DNA of 64,000 bases, taken from the NCBI GenBank assembly GCA_964570625.1, contig CAZMYW010000007.1:118187-182186 (forward strand), read 5' to 3'. Under the pieces are notes generated by a model. The model saw only the letters and a list, made by a program, of their open reading frames with translations. It did not search any database and was not told where the DNA came from. Position numbers and translations under genes: made by a program. The DNA is from JBFLXB01 sp964570625. GTDB taxonomy: Bacteria > Nitrospirota > Nitrospiria > 2-01-FULL-66-17. Each line of letters opens with the position of its first letter. Position 1 is the stretch's first letter. This document shows positions 1 through 7,835 of this stretch, one piece after another.

Positions 1-196
1 ACGGAGGAGCCACTGCGCGCTCTTCGGCGGCCACCGGCGGCGAAACCTCTTCGACGGACGGAGCCGCGGGCGCCGGGCTCGTTTGCTCCGACGCAGATTG
101 CACCGCGGTCTGGGGTTTCTTCGGACAACCGGAAAGGAAAACTACGAGGGCCGCGGATCCCGCGACAACTGTCCAAACAGAGCGTGAACACGTCAT
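1..196 (-). CDS. N-terminal part of an outer-membrane lipoprotein (Pal-like candidate), cut by the window edge
   Basis: The ATG is at 196 with a GGGAGG ribosome site seven bases upstream. The first 65 residues show a short positive start, a hydrophobic stretch and a lipobox LSGC at about residues 21-24, then a Pro/Ala/Glu-rich linker typical of lipoproteins anchored ahead of a periplasmic domain. The folded domain lies outside the window, so the family cannot be read. A peptidoglycan-associated lipoprotein (Pal) or another OmpA-type lipoprotein is possible but unproven. It is transcribed divergently from the MBL-fold gene. Confidence 0.7.
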   Translation of the reverse strand, partial: MTCSRSVWTVVAGSAALVVFLSGCPKKPQTAVQSASEQTSPAPAAPSVEEVSPPVAAEERAVAPP

Positions 197-264
197 ACGA
201 GCGCCTCCCTGTGTCAAGAACTAATCCCGTGGACGCGCGAGCGCCCAAACCACAAACGGGGTTC

Positions 265-293
265 AGAATACAAAGAACATGGCCAAATTGCAA
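265..293 (-). promoter_or_regulatory. Candidate sigma-70 promoter for the lipoprotein gene
   Basis: Read on the minus strand, TTGCAA (288-293) is followed after 17 bases by TATTCT (265-270). Each hexamer matches the consensus at four of six positions. The predicted start near 258 leaves a leader of about 60 bases before the ATG at 196. Confidence 0.4.
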
Positions 294-351
294 GGCAGAA
301 CGGGCCGGCTTGACCCGCCCGTTCGAGGCGTGGTACGCTCCCGCCCGATTC

Positions 352-1308
352 GTGACGTATCTTATTCCGGGATATCGACTCGCTGCCCTCGCCGCGCCGC
401 TTTGTCTGGCTGCCGGCGTCCTCGCCACCCCACCCGCCTCGATGGCGGCCGCCCTGGAGGCCATCGCCCCGAACGTATATGTCTTCCTCGGACCGGCCGG
501 GGACGCCAATGCGGGCGTAATCATCGGCGATCAGGGCGTGGTGGTCATCGACTCGAGCCCCACGCCGGAATCCGCCCGGCGGCTGGCGGCGGAGATCAAA
601 CGCCTCACGCCCAAACCCATCCTCTACGTCGTGTTCACTCATGCACACGGCGACCACACGTTTTCGGTCCACGAACTCGCCCCCACCAAAGGCATTATCG
701 CCCACGTGTATACCAAGGACTACCTGGTCGGGCACGGCGCTGACCACCTCAAGGTCTATCGCCAGCGACTGGGTGAGACCAAGACGCAGGGCGCCAAGAT
801 CACGCTGCCGACTGTGACATTTCCGGACATGTACGACATCCCGCTCGGCAGTGAGCACATCCTGCTCTTCTACCAGGGTCGCGGGCACACGCGAGGCGAC
901 ATCGTGGCCTATCTGCCCAAGGCCCACGTGTTGTTCACCGGCGATCTCGCCTACGCGGGGCGGTTGCCGTGGATCGGCGACGGCTACGCCAAGGAATGGC
1001 AGGAAACGTTGGACCGCCTCGCTGTGCTGGACGTAACCACGATCGTCCCGGGCCACGGGCAGTGGGGCGGCAGACCGGTGTTGACCACGTTCCGCGAGTA
1101 TTTGACCGACCTCTACTCCGCGGTCTTCGTCACCTGGATGATCAAACGCCCGATCGGGGCCGCAAAAAAAGAAGTCCAACTCCCCAAATATGAGAGCTGG
1201 CTGAAATACAAGGAATGGCTGCCGAATAACGTCGAGCGCGTCTACCAGGAACTCGTGGCCGAATCCGAGGGCAACCCGCCCTACGAAACCATGCCGCCGG
1301 CGCAGTAG
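352..1308 (+). CDS. Secreted MBL-fold metallo-hydrolase
   Basis: A 318-aa metallo-beta-lactamase-fold hydrolase with a probable signal peptide (hydrophobic residues about 8-30 ending in an Ala-rich cleavage region), so likely periplasmic. The zinc-binding motif HxHxDH is present as THAHGDH, followed by a GHT segment, the Asp of TGDLAYAG and the final His of VPGHGQ. The family resembles the cyclase-like and quinoprotein-associated hydrolases; the substrate cannot be read from the sequence. The frame is open from a GTG at 184, but that start would overlap the divergent lipoprotein gene and put about 56 poor residues before the signal peptide, so the GTG at 352 was preferred. No convincing ribosome site is visible for it. 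It converges on dinG. Confidence 0.8.
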   Translation: MTYLIPGYRLAALAAPLCLAAGVLATPPASMAAALEAIAPNVYVFLGPAGDANAGVIIGDQGVVVIDSSPTPESARRLAAEIKRLTPKPILYVVFTHAHGDHTFSVHELAPTKGIIAHVYTKDYLVGHGADHLKVYRQRLGETKTQGAKITLPTVTFPDMYDIPLGSEHILLFYQGRGHTRGDIVAYLPKAHVLFTGDLAYAGRLPWIGDGYAKEWQETLDRLAVLDVTTIVPGHGQWGGRPVLTTFREYLTDLYSAVFVTWMIKRPIGAAKKEVQLPKYESWLKYKEWLPNNVERVYQELVAESEGNPPYETMPPAQ

Positions 1309-1346
1309 TCGGCGGGCCGTTTCCCAGCACGTTCCCGCTTCACCTT

Positions 1347-3317
1347 TCAGGCTCGCGTATCGTGCACCGCGAAAAATCGCTGCACGTCCACCAACGAACT
1401 CGTGAGCGGTGCCGGAGGGAGGGAGTCGAGAAAGAACCGGCCGTACCCGTGCGTGAGCAGACGCCGGTCAAGGATGGCGATCACGCCGCGGTCCCGCCGA
1501 CTGCGGATCAACCGACCGAAACCCTGCTTGAGCCAGATCGCCGCCGCGGGCAGTTGATAGGCTGCGAACGGATCGATCCCCTCGTTCTTGAGCGCGTCCG
1601 TCCGCGCCTGGACGATGGGATCGTCCGGCGGGGCGAACGGGAGCTTGTCGAGCACCACGCAGGAGAGCGCCTCGCCCGGGACGTCGATGCCCTGCCAGAA
1701 TCCCATCGTGGCGAACAGGACGGATGGCGACGCCTTGAAGCGGTCGATCAACGCCATCCGCGGACCGTCGCCTTGTTTCAAGACGGGATAGTCGAGTCGC
1801 TGGCGGCAGGCCTCAAACACTCGATCGAGCGCGCGATGGCTGGTGAATAACACGAACGCGCGGCCGCGACTTGCCGCGACGATCCGGACTACTTCGTCGG
1901 TCACCGCGTCGATGAAGCGCGGATCCCGTGGAAGCGGAAATTCCCGAGGGACGTACACGAGTGCCTGCGTCTGATAGTCGAACGGCGAGGCCAGAGCCAG
2001 TTCCTCGGCGTCGTCGATTCCCAAGCGGTTTCTCAGGTAGCCGAACGACCCGCCCGCGGTCAGAGTGGCGGACGTGAGGATACAGGGCATGCCCGACGAG
2101 AAGAGGGTCTCTCGCAGGATCGACGAGACGTCCAGCGGTGAGGCCGAGAGGCGCACCGCGGCGCCGATGGTCTCGACCCAATACACGTATGCGGGATCTT
2201 CCGCGCGCCACAAAAACCGCACGTCGCGCGCGAGGGCGCCCACGCGTTCGGCCAGCCTCGCCCATCCCTCGCCGCGGGCGCCCAACGCGTCGATCCCTTG
2301 CTTCACGTCTGCCAACCGGGCCAGCAGATCGAGCCTGGCAGCCGCTGCGCGGTCCGCGCCATCCGGTGCCCACCGCACCCGCACGGCGTCAGGGCCTACG
2401 ACGATGCGCAGCGCGTCAAACGCGCGTTCCGCCACGGCCTGCACGCGATCCGCGGCCTCGGACAGCGTCGCACGACCCGACGCCTCGTGTTCGGGCAGCG
2501 GTTCACGTCGGAGGTCGGCGAGCAGATCACGGACGCGATAATACGACACGCTCACTCCCCAGTGGCTAGTCGCCACCTCTTCGAGCCCATGGGCCTCGTC
2601 GAAGATCACCGCCGTATGGTGCGGGACGATCGAACCCGACGCGTGCGACCCCGCGGCAAGATCTGCAAAGAAGAGGGCGTGGTTGACGATGACCAGGTCG
2701 GCGCTAGCGGCCCTGCGCTTGACACGCGTCAAAAAACACGGTTCGTACCGCGGGCAGCCCGAGCCCAGACATTGTTCCGCGGTCACCGACACCTGCGACC
2801 AGAGCGGGTCGTCATCCCCCAGCCATCCCAACTCCGCGCGATCCCCGGTCTCGGTCTCCCGAGCCCACTGACGAATCGCGTCGGTGGCGGGGCTGGTGTA
2901 GATCAGTCGCGAATTCGCCGCGTCTGCGTCCTCCAACCGGTACACACAGAGATAGTTCTCCCGGCCTTTGAGCACACACCACTCCACCTGGCGGTCGAGC
3001 GCACGCTCCACCAGCGGCAATTCGCGCGAGGCCAGCTGATCCTGCAGCGCCTTGGTCCCCGTAGAAATGACGACTTTCTTGCCGCTGAGCACTGCCGGGA
3101 GCAGGTAGGCCAGTGTTTTCCCGGTTCCGGTCCCCGCTTCGACCAGGACGATCCGGTCGGCATCGAGCGCATCCGCCACGGCGCGTGCCATGGCCGCTTG
3201 CTGGAGCCGCGGCTCAAAACCCGGCACCGTGCGAGCCAACGGCCCGTCGGGCTGCCATGCCGCCTCGACCGCGTCGATCAACCGATCGTCGTTGGAATTG
3301 ACACGATGCGAGAGCAC
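1347..3317 (-). CDS. dinG: DinG/YoaA-family ATP-dependent DNA helicase
   Basis: A superfamily 2 XPD-like 5'-to-3' DNA helicase of about 656 aa. Walker A is AGTGTGKT near residue 63 of this start. Four cysteines placed for an Fe-S cluster (one in ENYLC, then a CLGSGC...PC group), a DEAH box (FDEAHGLEE) and the C-terminal segment WQGIDVPGE followed by LDKLPFAPP are all typical of DinG/YoaA proteins. These enzymes unwind damaged or R-loop-containing DNA. A GTG at 3353 is also in frame, but it would leave only four bases to the divergent gene at 3358; GTG 3317 was chosen without strong ribosome-site support. It stands alone, converging with the MBL-fold gene. Confidence 0.9.
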   Translation of the reverse strand: MLSHRVNSNDDRLIDAVEAAWQPDGPLARTVPGFEPRLQQAAMARAVADALDADRIVLVEAGTGTGKTLAYLLPAVLSGKKVVISTGTKALQDQLASRELPLVERALDRQVEWCVLKGRENYLCVYRLEDADAANSRLIYTSPATDAIRQWARETETGDRAELGWLGDDDPLWSQVSVTAEQCLGSGCPRYEPCFLTRVKRRAASADLVIVNHALFFADLAAGSHASGSIVPHHTAVIFDEAHGLEEVATSHWGVSVSYYRVRDLLADLRREPLPEHEASGRATLSEAADRVQAVAERAFDALRIVVGPDAVRVRWAPDGADRAAAARLDLLARLADVKQGIDALGARGEGWARLAERVGALARDVRFLWRAEDPAYVYWVETIGAAVRLSASPLDVSSILRETLFSSGMPCILTSATLTAGGSFGYLRNRLGIDDAEELALASPFDYQTQALVYVPREFPLPRDPRFIDAVTDEVVRIVAASRGRAFVLFTSHRALDRVFEACRQRLDYPVLKQGDGPRMALIDRFKASPSVLFATMGFWQGIDVPGEALSCVVLDKLPFAPPDDPIVQARTDALKNEGIDPFAAYQLPAAAIWLKQGFGRLIRSRRDRGVIAILDRRLLTHGYGRFFLDSLPPAPLTSSLVDVQRFFAVHDTRA

Positions 3318-3357
3318 GATATCTTTATGGCGCGATTGGTCTGACGGGAGCACGGCG

Positions 3358-3642
3358 ATGTCCGAGATTCAGGTACAGGGGAAAAGCCTCGCGGCGGTGG
3401 CTCGCGATATGGCCGACGGCATGATCTTCATGACTCCGCTACTGCTGAAAAACCAGGACGAAGCCAGCCTACGGGCGCTGCATCATCAACTGAAAAAACT
3501 TCAAACCGAGGTCCGCGGGACCAAATTCCCGACCCACGATCTCCAGGGCATCCGAACCCGAAACCTCAAATTGCAGCGCCTGCACCAGTCGCTCACCGTC
3601 CTGGAACACTCGGCGCGCAAACTGCGCATCAAAATCGCGTAA
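3358..3642 (+). CDS. Conserved-looking 94-aa helical protein of unknown function
   Basis: A small protein starting at ATG 3358 with a GGGAG ribosome site seven bases upstream. It is charged and predicted mostly helical, with heptad-like Leu spacing in the second half (about residues 36-90), so coiled-coil pairing is plausible. There is no signal peptide or membrane segment and no recognised domain. It lies divergently next to dinG and ends five bases before the convergent SPOR gene. I do not recognise it and assign no function. Confidence 0.65.
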   Translation: MSEIQVQGKSLAAVARDMADGMIFMTPLLLKNQDEASLRALHHQLKKLQTEVRGTKFPTHDLQGIRTRNLKLQRLHQSLTVLEHSARKLRIKIA

Positions 3643-3646
3643 GGCG

Positions 3647-4315
3647 TCAACTCGTCGCGGCCGGCGCAACGAGGGCCACGAACGGCTCCAATTTCTTGTC
3701 CTTTTTCTTGAGGGTCTCAGCCAACTTCAGCGCGTCCTCGCGCGTGGCGAACGATCCCATCCGGACCCGGTACCGGACCCCGGTATCAGGCAACACCACG
3801 CGGGTCACCAGCACGGTGTAGCGGTAGTGGCGGACCTTGGCCGCTAAACGGTCCGCCGATTTTCGATCTTGGAACGAGCCGACTTGTACGGTGTACGCCT
3901 TGCGGGTGGTCGGCTGCGCGCGTTCCACCCGTTTGGCCGGAAGTTCCGGCTGGGAGACCCGCGGCTCGGCCGGTTTGGGTTCGAGCGCGGGCGGGGCTTG
4001 ACTCGAGTTGCCCAGGGATTTGTAGAACGTGAACTCTTGGGGCTTGTACGGAGAGTCCGCGCTCGAAGCTCCGGGCCCCGGTCGCGACGCGGACGATCCC
4101 GGAGTGGACTGACCGATGACCACTCGTCCCCCGCCGTCGATCGGCGTGTCCCCGTCGGATGCGGGTTGGGGTTCGGCCAGCCACCGGTCCACCAGCGAGA
4201 AGGACACCACGCCCACCACCACGAGCAGCGTCACGATCGCGAGATACGGTTTGAGCGACGGTCTCGAATCGCGTGCGCCGCGTCGCGGTTTCGACGTGTC
4301 GGGGACGTCGACCAT
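3647..4315 (-). CDS. SPOR-domain inner-membrane protein
   Basis: A 222-aa bitopic protein: a short basic cytoplasmic N-terminus, one transmembrane helix (about residues 23-41), a long Pro/Ser-rich periplasmic linker and a C-terminal SPOR domain (about 140-220) with the VQVGSFQDRKSADRLAAKV and RVRMGSFATREDALKLAE repeats. SPOR domains bind denuded septal peptidoglycan, so a role at the division site is likely. The start ATG at 4315 overlaps the queA stop (TGATG), implying translational coupling. It is last in the nadA-DUF2905-spoIID-queA-SPOR set. Confidence 0.88.
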   Translation of the reverse strand: MVDVPDTSKPRRGARDSRPSLKPYLAIVTLLVVVGVVSFSLVDRWLAEPQPASDGDTPIDGGGRVVIGQSTPGSSASRPGPGASSADSPYKPQEFTFYKSLGNSSQAPPALEPKPAEPRVSQPELPAKRVERAQPTTRKAYTVQVGSFQDRKSADRLAAKVRHYRYTVLVTRVVLPDTGVRYRVRMGSFATREDALKLAETLKKKDKKLEPFVALVAPAATS

Positions 4316-5361
4316 CAGAGAATAACCATCGCGTCGCCGTAACTGTAAAAGCGGTATCCCTCGGCCGCGGCCTCTCGGTACAGATCCAAGAGCACGGTGC
4401 GTCCGCAGAGTGCCGACGCCAAGAGCAGCGGGGTCGATCGCGGCAAATGAAAATTGGTGATCAGCGCGTCCACTCCTTGCCAACGATACCCCGGACGGAT
4501 AAACAGGGATGTGTCGCCCGAAAACGGCCTAACGAACCCGTCTGTGGACGCGGTCTCGATCAGGCGTGTTGTGGTGGTTCCCACCGCGATCACCCGGCCT
4601 CCAGATATGCGGGCAGTATTGATCTTATCCGCCGTCTCCGCCGACACGTCGCCCCACTCGCCGTCCATCTGGTGGTCGGCAACCCGCGAGACGCGTAGGG
4701 GCTCGAAAGTCCCCGGACCCACGTGGAGGGTCACCGCGGCCACGTGGACGCTCCGATCGGCCAGCGCGGTCAACACGTCGTCGGTAAAATGGAGGCCCGC
4801 GGTCGGGGCCGCCACCGATCCTTCGGTTCGCGCGTACACGGTCTGGTACCGCACGAGGTCATCCTGGTCCACAGTCTCAGTCCCGCGGGATTTGGCGATG
4901 TATGGAGGCAGCGGCACGCGACCGACTCGTTGAAGCCACGCGGTGTCCTCGGAGGTCAGGCGGAGCCTCACTCTCCCCGCGGCATCCGGCTCCAGCACGT
5001 CGCCTTCCCCCCCGCCTTCAAACGCGATCCGTTGGCCCGGGCGGACCGTGCCCTTGACCAGAGCCGTCCAGACGCCGCCACCCTCTCGGCGGACCAACAG
5101 GACACCTACGCGGCCGCCGCTGGGGACCTTCACGCCTTCGAGCCGCGCCGGAATCACGCGAGAATCGTTCACCACCACCACGTCACCGGGCGAACAATAG
5201 TCGGGAAGGTCGCGGAACCGGCGGTGCTCGACGCGGCCGGTTGCCCGCTCGTACACCAAAAGACGCGACGCGTCCCGAATCGGCTCCGGGCGATCCGCGA
5301 TCCGCGCCCAGGCCTCGGGGTAGTCGAACGCTTCAAGGCGTTCCTCCTCCGTAACGGTCAC
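4315..5361 (-). CDS. queA: S-adenosylmethionine:tRNA ribosyltransferase-isomerase
   Basis: QueA transfers and isomerises the ribosyl group of SAM onto 7-aminomethyl-7-deazaguanine in tRNA to give epoxyqueuosine. Family landmarks include FDYPEAWARIADRP, RDASRLLV, VVVNDSRVIPARL, APTAGLHFT, LHVGPGTF and NFHLPRSTPLLLASALCG. From the GTG at 5361 the protein is 348 aa, close to the usual length, and that GTG lies ten bases after the spoIID stop. An upstream ATG at 5409 is also in frame but would overlap spoIID and add 16 unlike residues. No other queuosine genes are in the window. Confidence 0.93.
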   Translation of the reverse strand: MTVTEEERLEAFDYPEAWARIADRPEPIRDASRLLVYERATGRVEHRRFRDLPDYCSPGDVVVVNDSRVIPARLEGVKVPSGGRVGVLLVRREGGGVWTALVKGTVRPGQRIAFEGGGEGDVLEPDAAGRVRLRLTSEDTAWLQRVGRVPLPPYIAKSRGTETVDQDDLVRYQTVYARTEGSVAAPTAGLHFTDDVLTALADRSVHVAAVTLHVGPGTFEPLRVSRVADHQMDGEWGDVSAETADKINTARISGGRVIAVGTTTTRLIETASTDGFVRPFSGDTSLFIRPGYRWQGVDALITNFHLPRSTPLLLASALCGRTVLLDLYREAAAEGYRFYSYGDAMVIL

Positions 5362-5371
5362 CTCGATCGAC

Positions 5372-6553
5372 TCAGCGAGCGCGCGGGACGCGCGGCGCAA
5401 CGACATCAACGGTAGTCCCAGGATAGTAGTAGCCGACGATCTGATCCGCGGTCCACCCGCGCTCGGCCAGAGCTTTCATGCCCCACTGGCACAGGCCCAC
5501 GCCATGACCCCACCCCCCGCCTTCAAACCACGCTTCAACCTGCCGGCTCTCCGGGTTGACCGCAAATGCGGTGAGGTCGAACCGCATGCTGGGCAGGCGA
5601 CGGTAGCCGATTATACGGCGCAGGTCTTCACCCTTCAACACGAACGCGCCGCCCGCGTGTACGACGCGCACGGCGAAGACACGTCCGGACCGGTTGCGGC
5701 CCAGCGGGGTCAGCGACGCGATCGGTCCGACCCGATACCCCGCCTTTCCCAATGAGGCCTCGATCTCTTCCAGCGGCACCCGGCGCGTCCACCGGGCCGC
5801 CGGAGATTCCGTATCGAAGGAACAGTCCACACCCTTGAGGTACGGCAGGTCGATCCCCCAGACCTCCACCGCGTCTTCGGTGGGTCCAGCCGACGTGGAG
5901 TGATACGGCGTGAATGCGAGTTGTCCGCGGAACCGCACCACCCGCCCGGCCGTGGTCTCGACCGCCTGAGAGGTGCGACCGTCTTCACTGGCGACGCCGC
6001 CGTACACCTGGCTCTGGACGGTCGCATCCAGGTCGAAATCGCTGGCCCCTCGTTCAGCCTTCTGATATAGGGCGTACGTGCGCGCCAGAATGGCTTGGGC
6101 CTTGAGCGCCTCCAGGGGCCAATCGGACGGCACCTCGGACGGCACCACGCTGCGGACGTAATCTTCCAGGCCGACTTCGTTGACCACGAACACCCGACGG
6201 TTCCGCACCGTGACCACCAGATCTCCGCGGACCGGTGTGCCGTCGACCGTCAGAAACGCCGAGTCACCGGTGATTCGGACCGGCGGGGCGACCGTGTGAT
6301 CGTTGACGATCAGGTGTCCCCCTACGCGACGCACTCGCACCGTGCCGGTCATGGTGGTGTTCCATCCGGTTGCGGCGACACGCACCAGCCCGACGCTCGC
6401 CACCTCGACCTCGTGTGTGGCGGCTTCCAGTGCCACACGAATCCGCCGGTCGGCGTCAGGGGACGCCGCGGCTGGGGAAACCCCCGTAGCCACGGTCAGG
6501 CTCGACGCCAGGATGAGAACCACCGTCGTGATCAACGCCGGCCGAACAGCCAC
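5372..6553 (-). CDS. SpoIID/LytB-domain secreted protein
   Basis: A protein of about 393 aa with an N-terminal hydrophobic signal (residues about 5-30) and a SpoIID/LytB domain: VRSVVPSEVPSDWPLEALKAQAILARTYAL, YHSTSAGPTEDA and a C-terminal GWGHGVGLCQWGMKALAERG. The family cleaves or remodels denuded peptidoglycan glycan strands and also occurs in non-sporulating bacteria, so it does not imply spore formation. The true start is uncertain: GTG 6553 or TTG 6535, which overlaps the DUF2905 stop as TTGA. A longer open frame upstream to 6919 runs through the DUF2905 gene and is not believable. It fits the cell-envelope theme of the downstream SPOR gene. Confidence 0.88.
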   Translation of the reverse strand: MAVRPALITTVVLILASSLTVATGVSPAAASPDADRRIRVALEAATHEVEVASVGLVRVAATGWNTTMTGTVRVRRVGGHLIVNDHTVAPPVRITGDSAFLTVDGTPVRGDLVVTVRNRRVFVVNEVGLEDYVRSVVPSEVPSDWPLEALKAQAILARTYALYQKAERGASDFDLDATVQSQVYGGVASEDGRTSQAVETTAGRVVRFRGQLAFTPYHSTSAGPTEDAVEVWGIDLPYLKGVDCSFDTESPAARWTRRVPLEEIEASLGKAGYRVGPIASLTPLGRNRSGRVFAVRVVHAGGAFVLKGEDLRRIIGYRRLPSMRFDLTAFAVNPESRQVEAWFEGGGWGHGVGLCQWGMKALAERGWTADQIVGYYYPGTTVDVVAPRVPRAR

Positions 6554-6753
6554 AACACGAGAGTGAGCACGAGACTCAGAACGATGCTGGTGGTAATCGG
6601 GAGGAAGAAGCGGACGTGTTCTCGTTGGATCGTCATGTCGCCCGGCAGACGCCCGACCCACGACAACCACGGGGGCGTGCGACCGCCGAGCAGGAGCCAG
6701 GCGCCCACCAGCACGAAGAGGACACCGATGAGGATCAGCGCCTTCCCCACCAT
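6532..6753 (-). CDS. DUF2905 small membrane protein
   Basis: A 73-aa protein with two hydrophobic helices (about residues 4-24 and 49-70) around a short polar stretch containing LPGDM and RFFLPITTS, the DUF2905 signature. These small membrane proteins are widespread and uncharacterised. It starts 15 bases after nadA and its end overlaps the start region of spoIID, so it is embedded in the operon. Confidence 0.8.
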   Translation of the reverse strand: MVGKALILIGVLFVLVGAWLLLGGRTPPWLSWVGRLPGDMTIQREHVRFFLPITTSIVLSLVLTLVLWLFGRR

Positions 6754-6768
6754 GCCTCACATGAGAAA

Positions 6769-7698
6769 TTACGACGCCGAAACCGCCAGCATGCGATCCA
6801 GCGCCTGCTTGGCGCGGACACGGATGGGTTCCGGCACCGAGACCACGTGCTGAAGGTCCTCGAGCGACCAGAGAATCTTTTCCAGAGTGTTCACGCGCAT
6901 GTGCGAGCAGTCGCACCATTGGCAGGAAGCATACACCCGTTTTTCCGGATTCTCCTTTTGGATGCGATGGAGAATGCCCACCTCTGTGGCGACAATGGCC
7001 TCCGGAGCGGCCGACGCCTTAATCGCCCGGCACATCCCGCTGGTGGACAACACGCGGTCGCCCAGATCCCGGACCTCCTCGGGGCATTCGGGATGGACCA
7101 GAACGTCCGCGGCCGGGTGCGCCGCTTTGATCGCCACGAGATCCGACGCCATGATGCGATAGTGAACCGGGCAATACCCGTTATAGAGAATCAGTTTGCG
7201 ACCGGTTTGCTTGGCCACGTAGTCACCGAGGAATTGATCGGGGATGAAGATAATGTCGCGTTCAGGGGGCACACTCTCCACCACCCGCACCGCGTTGGCC
7301 GACGTGCAGCAGTAGTCGCTCTCGGCCTTGATCGCGGCGGTGCTGTTCACGTAACAGACCACGGCGGCGCCGGGATGCTGGGCCTTCAGCGCCCGAAGTT
7401 GCTCCACCGTAATCATATCGGCCATGGAACACCCGGCATCGGGGTCAGGCAACAGCACCGTCTTATCGGGGTTCAAAATGGCAGCGGTTTCAGCCATGAA
7501 GTGCACGCCGCAGAACACAATCACCTTGGCGGGCATCTCCACCGCCATGCGCGACAACTCCAGCGAATCCCCGACAAAATCCGCCACGTCCTGGATTTCG
7601 CCGATCTGATAGTTGTGCGCGAGGATAACCGCTTGGCGCTCGGCCTTGAGGCGCTGAATACGGGAGACCAGTTCCTCAGTTGCGGAAAGGGTCGGCAT
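6769..7698 (-). CDS. nadA: Quinolinate synthase
   Basis: NadA condenses iminoaspartate with dihydroxyacetone phosphate to quinolinate, an early NAD step, using a [4Fe-4S] cluster. The 309-aa protein has AHNYQIGEIQDVADFVGDSL, FCGVHFMAETA, LPDPDAGCSMADM, YVNSTAAIKAESDYCCTSAN, HPECPEEV and the C-terminal CQWCDCSHMRVNT. Cluster cysteines are expected in the GCSMAD, HPEC and C-terminal Cys-rich segments. Of in-frame starts, ATG 7698 fits the family N-terminus. It heads the operon; nadB and nadC are not in the window. Confidence 0.95.
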   Translation of the reverse strand: MPTLSATEELVSRIQRLKAERQAVILAHNYQIGEIQDVADFVGDSLELSRMAVEMPAKVIVFCGVHFMAETAAILNPDKTVLLPDPDAGCSMADMITVEQLRALKAQHPGAAVVCYVNSTAAIKAESDYCCTSANAVRVVESVPPERDIIFIPDQFLGDYVAKQTGRKLILYNGYCPVHYRIMASDLVAIKAAHPAADVLVHPECPEEVRDLGDRVLSTSGMCRAIKASAAPEAIVATEVGILHRIQKENPEKRVYASCQWCDCSHMRVNTLEKILWSLEDLQHVVSVPEPIRVRAKQALDRMLAVSAS

Positions 7699-7706
7699 GT
7701 GGGGGG

Positions 7707-7712
7707 ATCTTA
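7707..7712 (-). promoter_or_regulatory. Extended -10 element just upstream of nadA
   Basis: On the minus strand, TGTGGTAAGAT places TAAGAT at 7707-7712, preceded by TG one base upstream. The nadA ATG begins at 7698, so transcription would start within a few bases of the start codon. No ribosome site and no clear -35 are visible. The same 11-base string occurs before ftsH. Confidence 0.35.
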
Positions 7713-7758
7713 CCACAGACGGACGGCTCGGAGCGAGGGGGTGATCATGTCCCACCGC

Positions 7759-7788
7759 TTGGCAAACGTCGCTGAAATCCGCTATGGT
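7759..7788 (+). promoter_or_regulatory. Candidate sigma-70 promoter for the DUF4139 gene
   Basis: TTGGCA (7759-7764) and TATGGT (7783-7788) are separated by 18 bases. The predicted start near 7795 gives a leader of about 40 bases containing the AGGAGA ribosome site before the ATG at 7836. Confidence 0.45.
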
Positions 7789-7835
7789 GGCGTGGTCCAA
7801 TCTCTGTCTTCGACCCTTTTCAGGAGAGCATCCCC

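Noticed and set aside
5372..6553. Evidence for sporulation from the SpoIID-domain gene
   Set aside because: SpoIID/LytB domains occur in many non-sporulating bacteria and no other sporulation gene is present.
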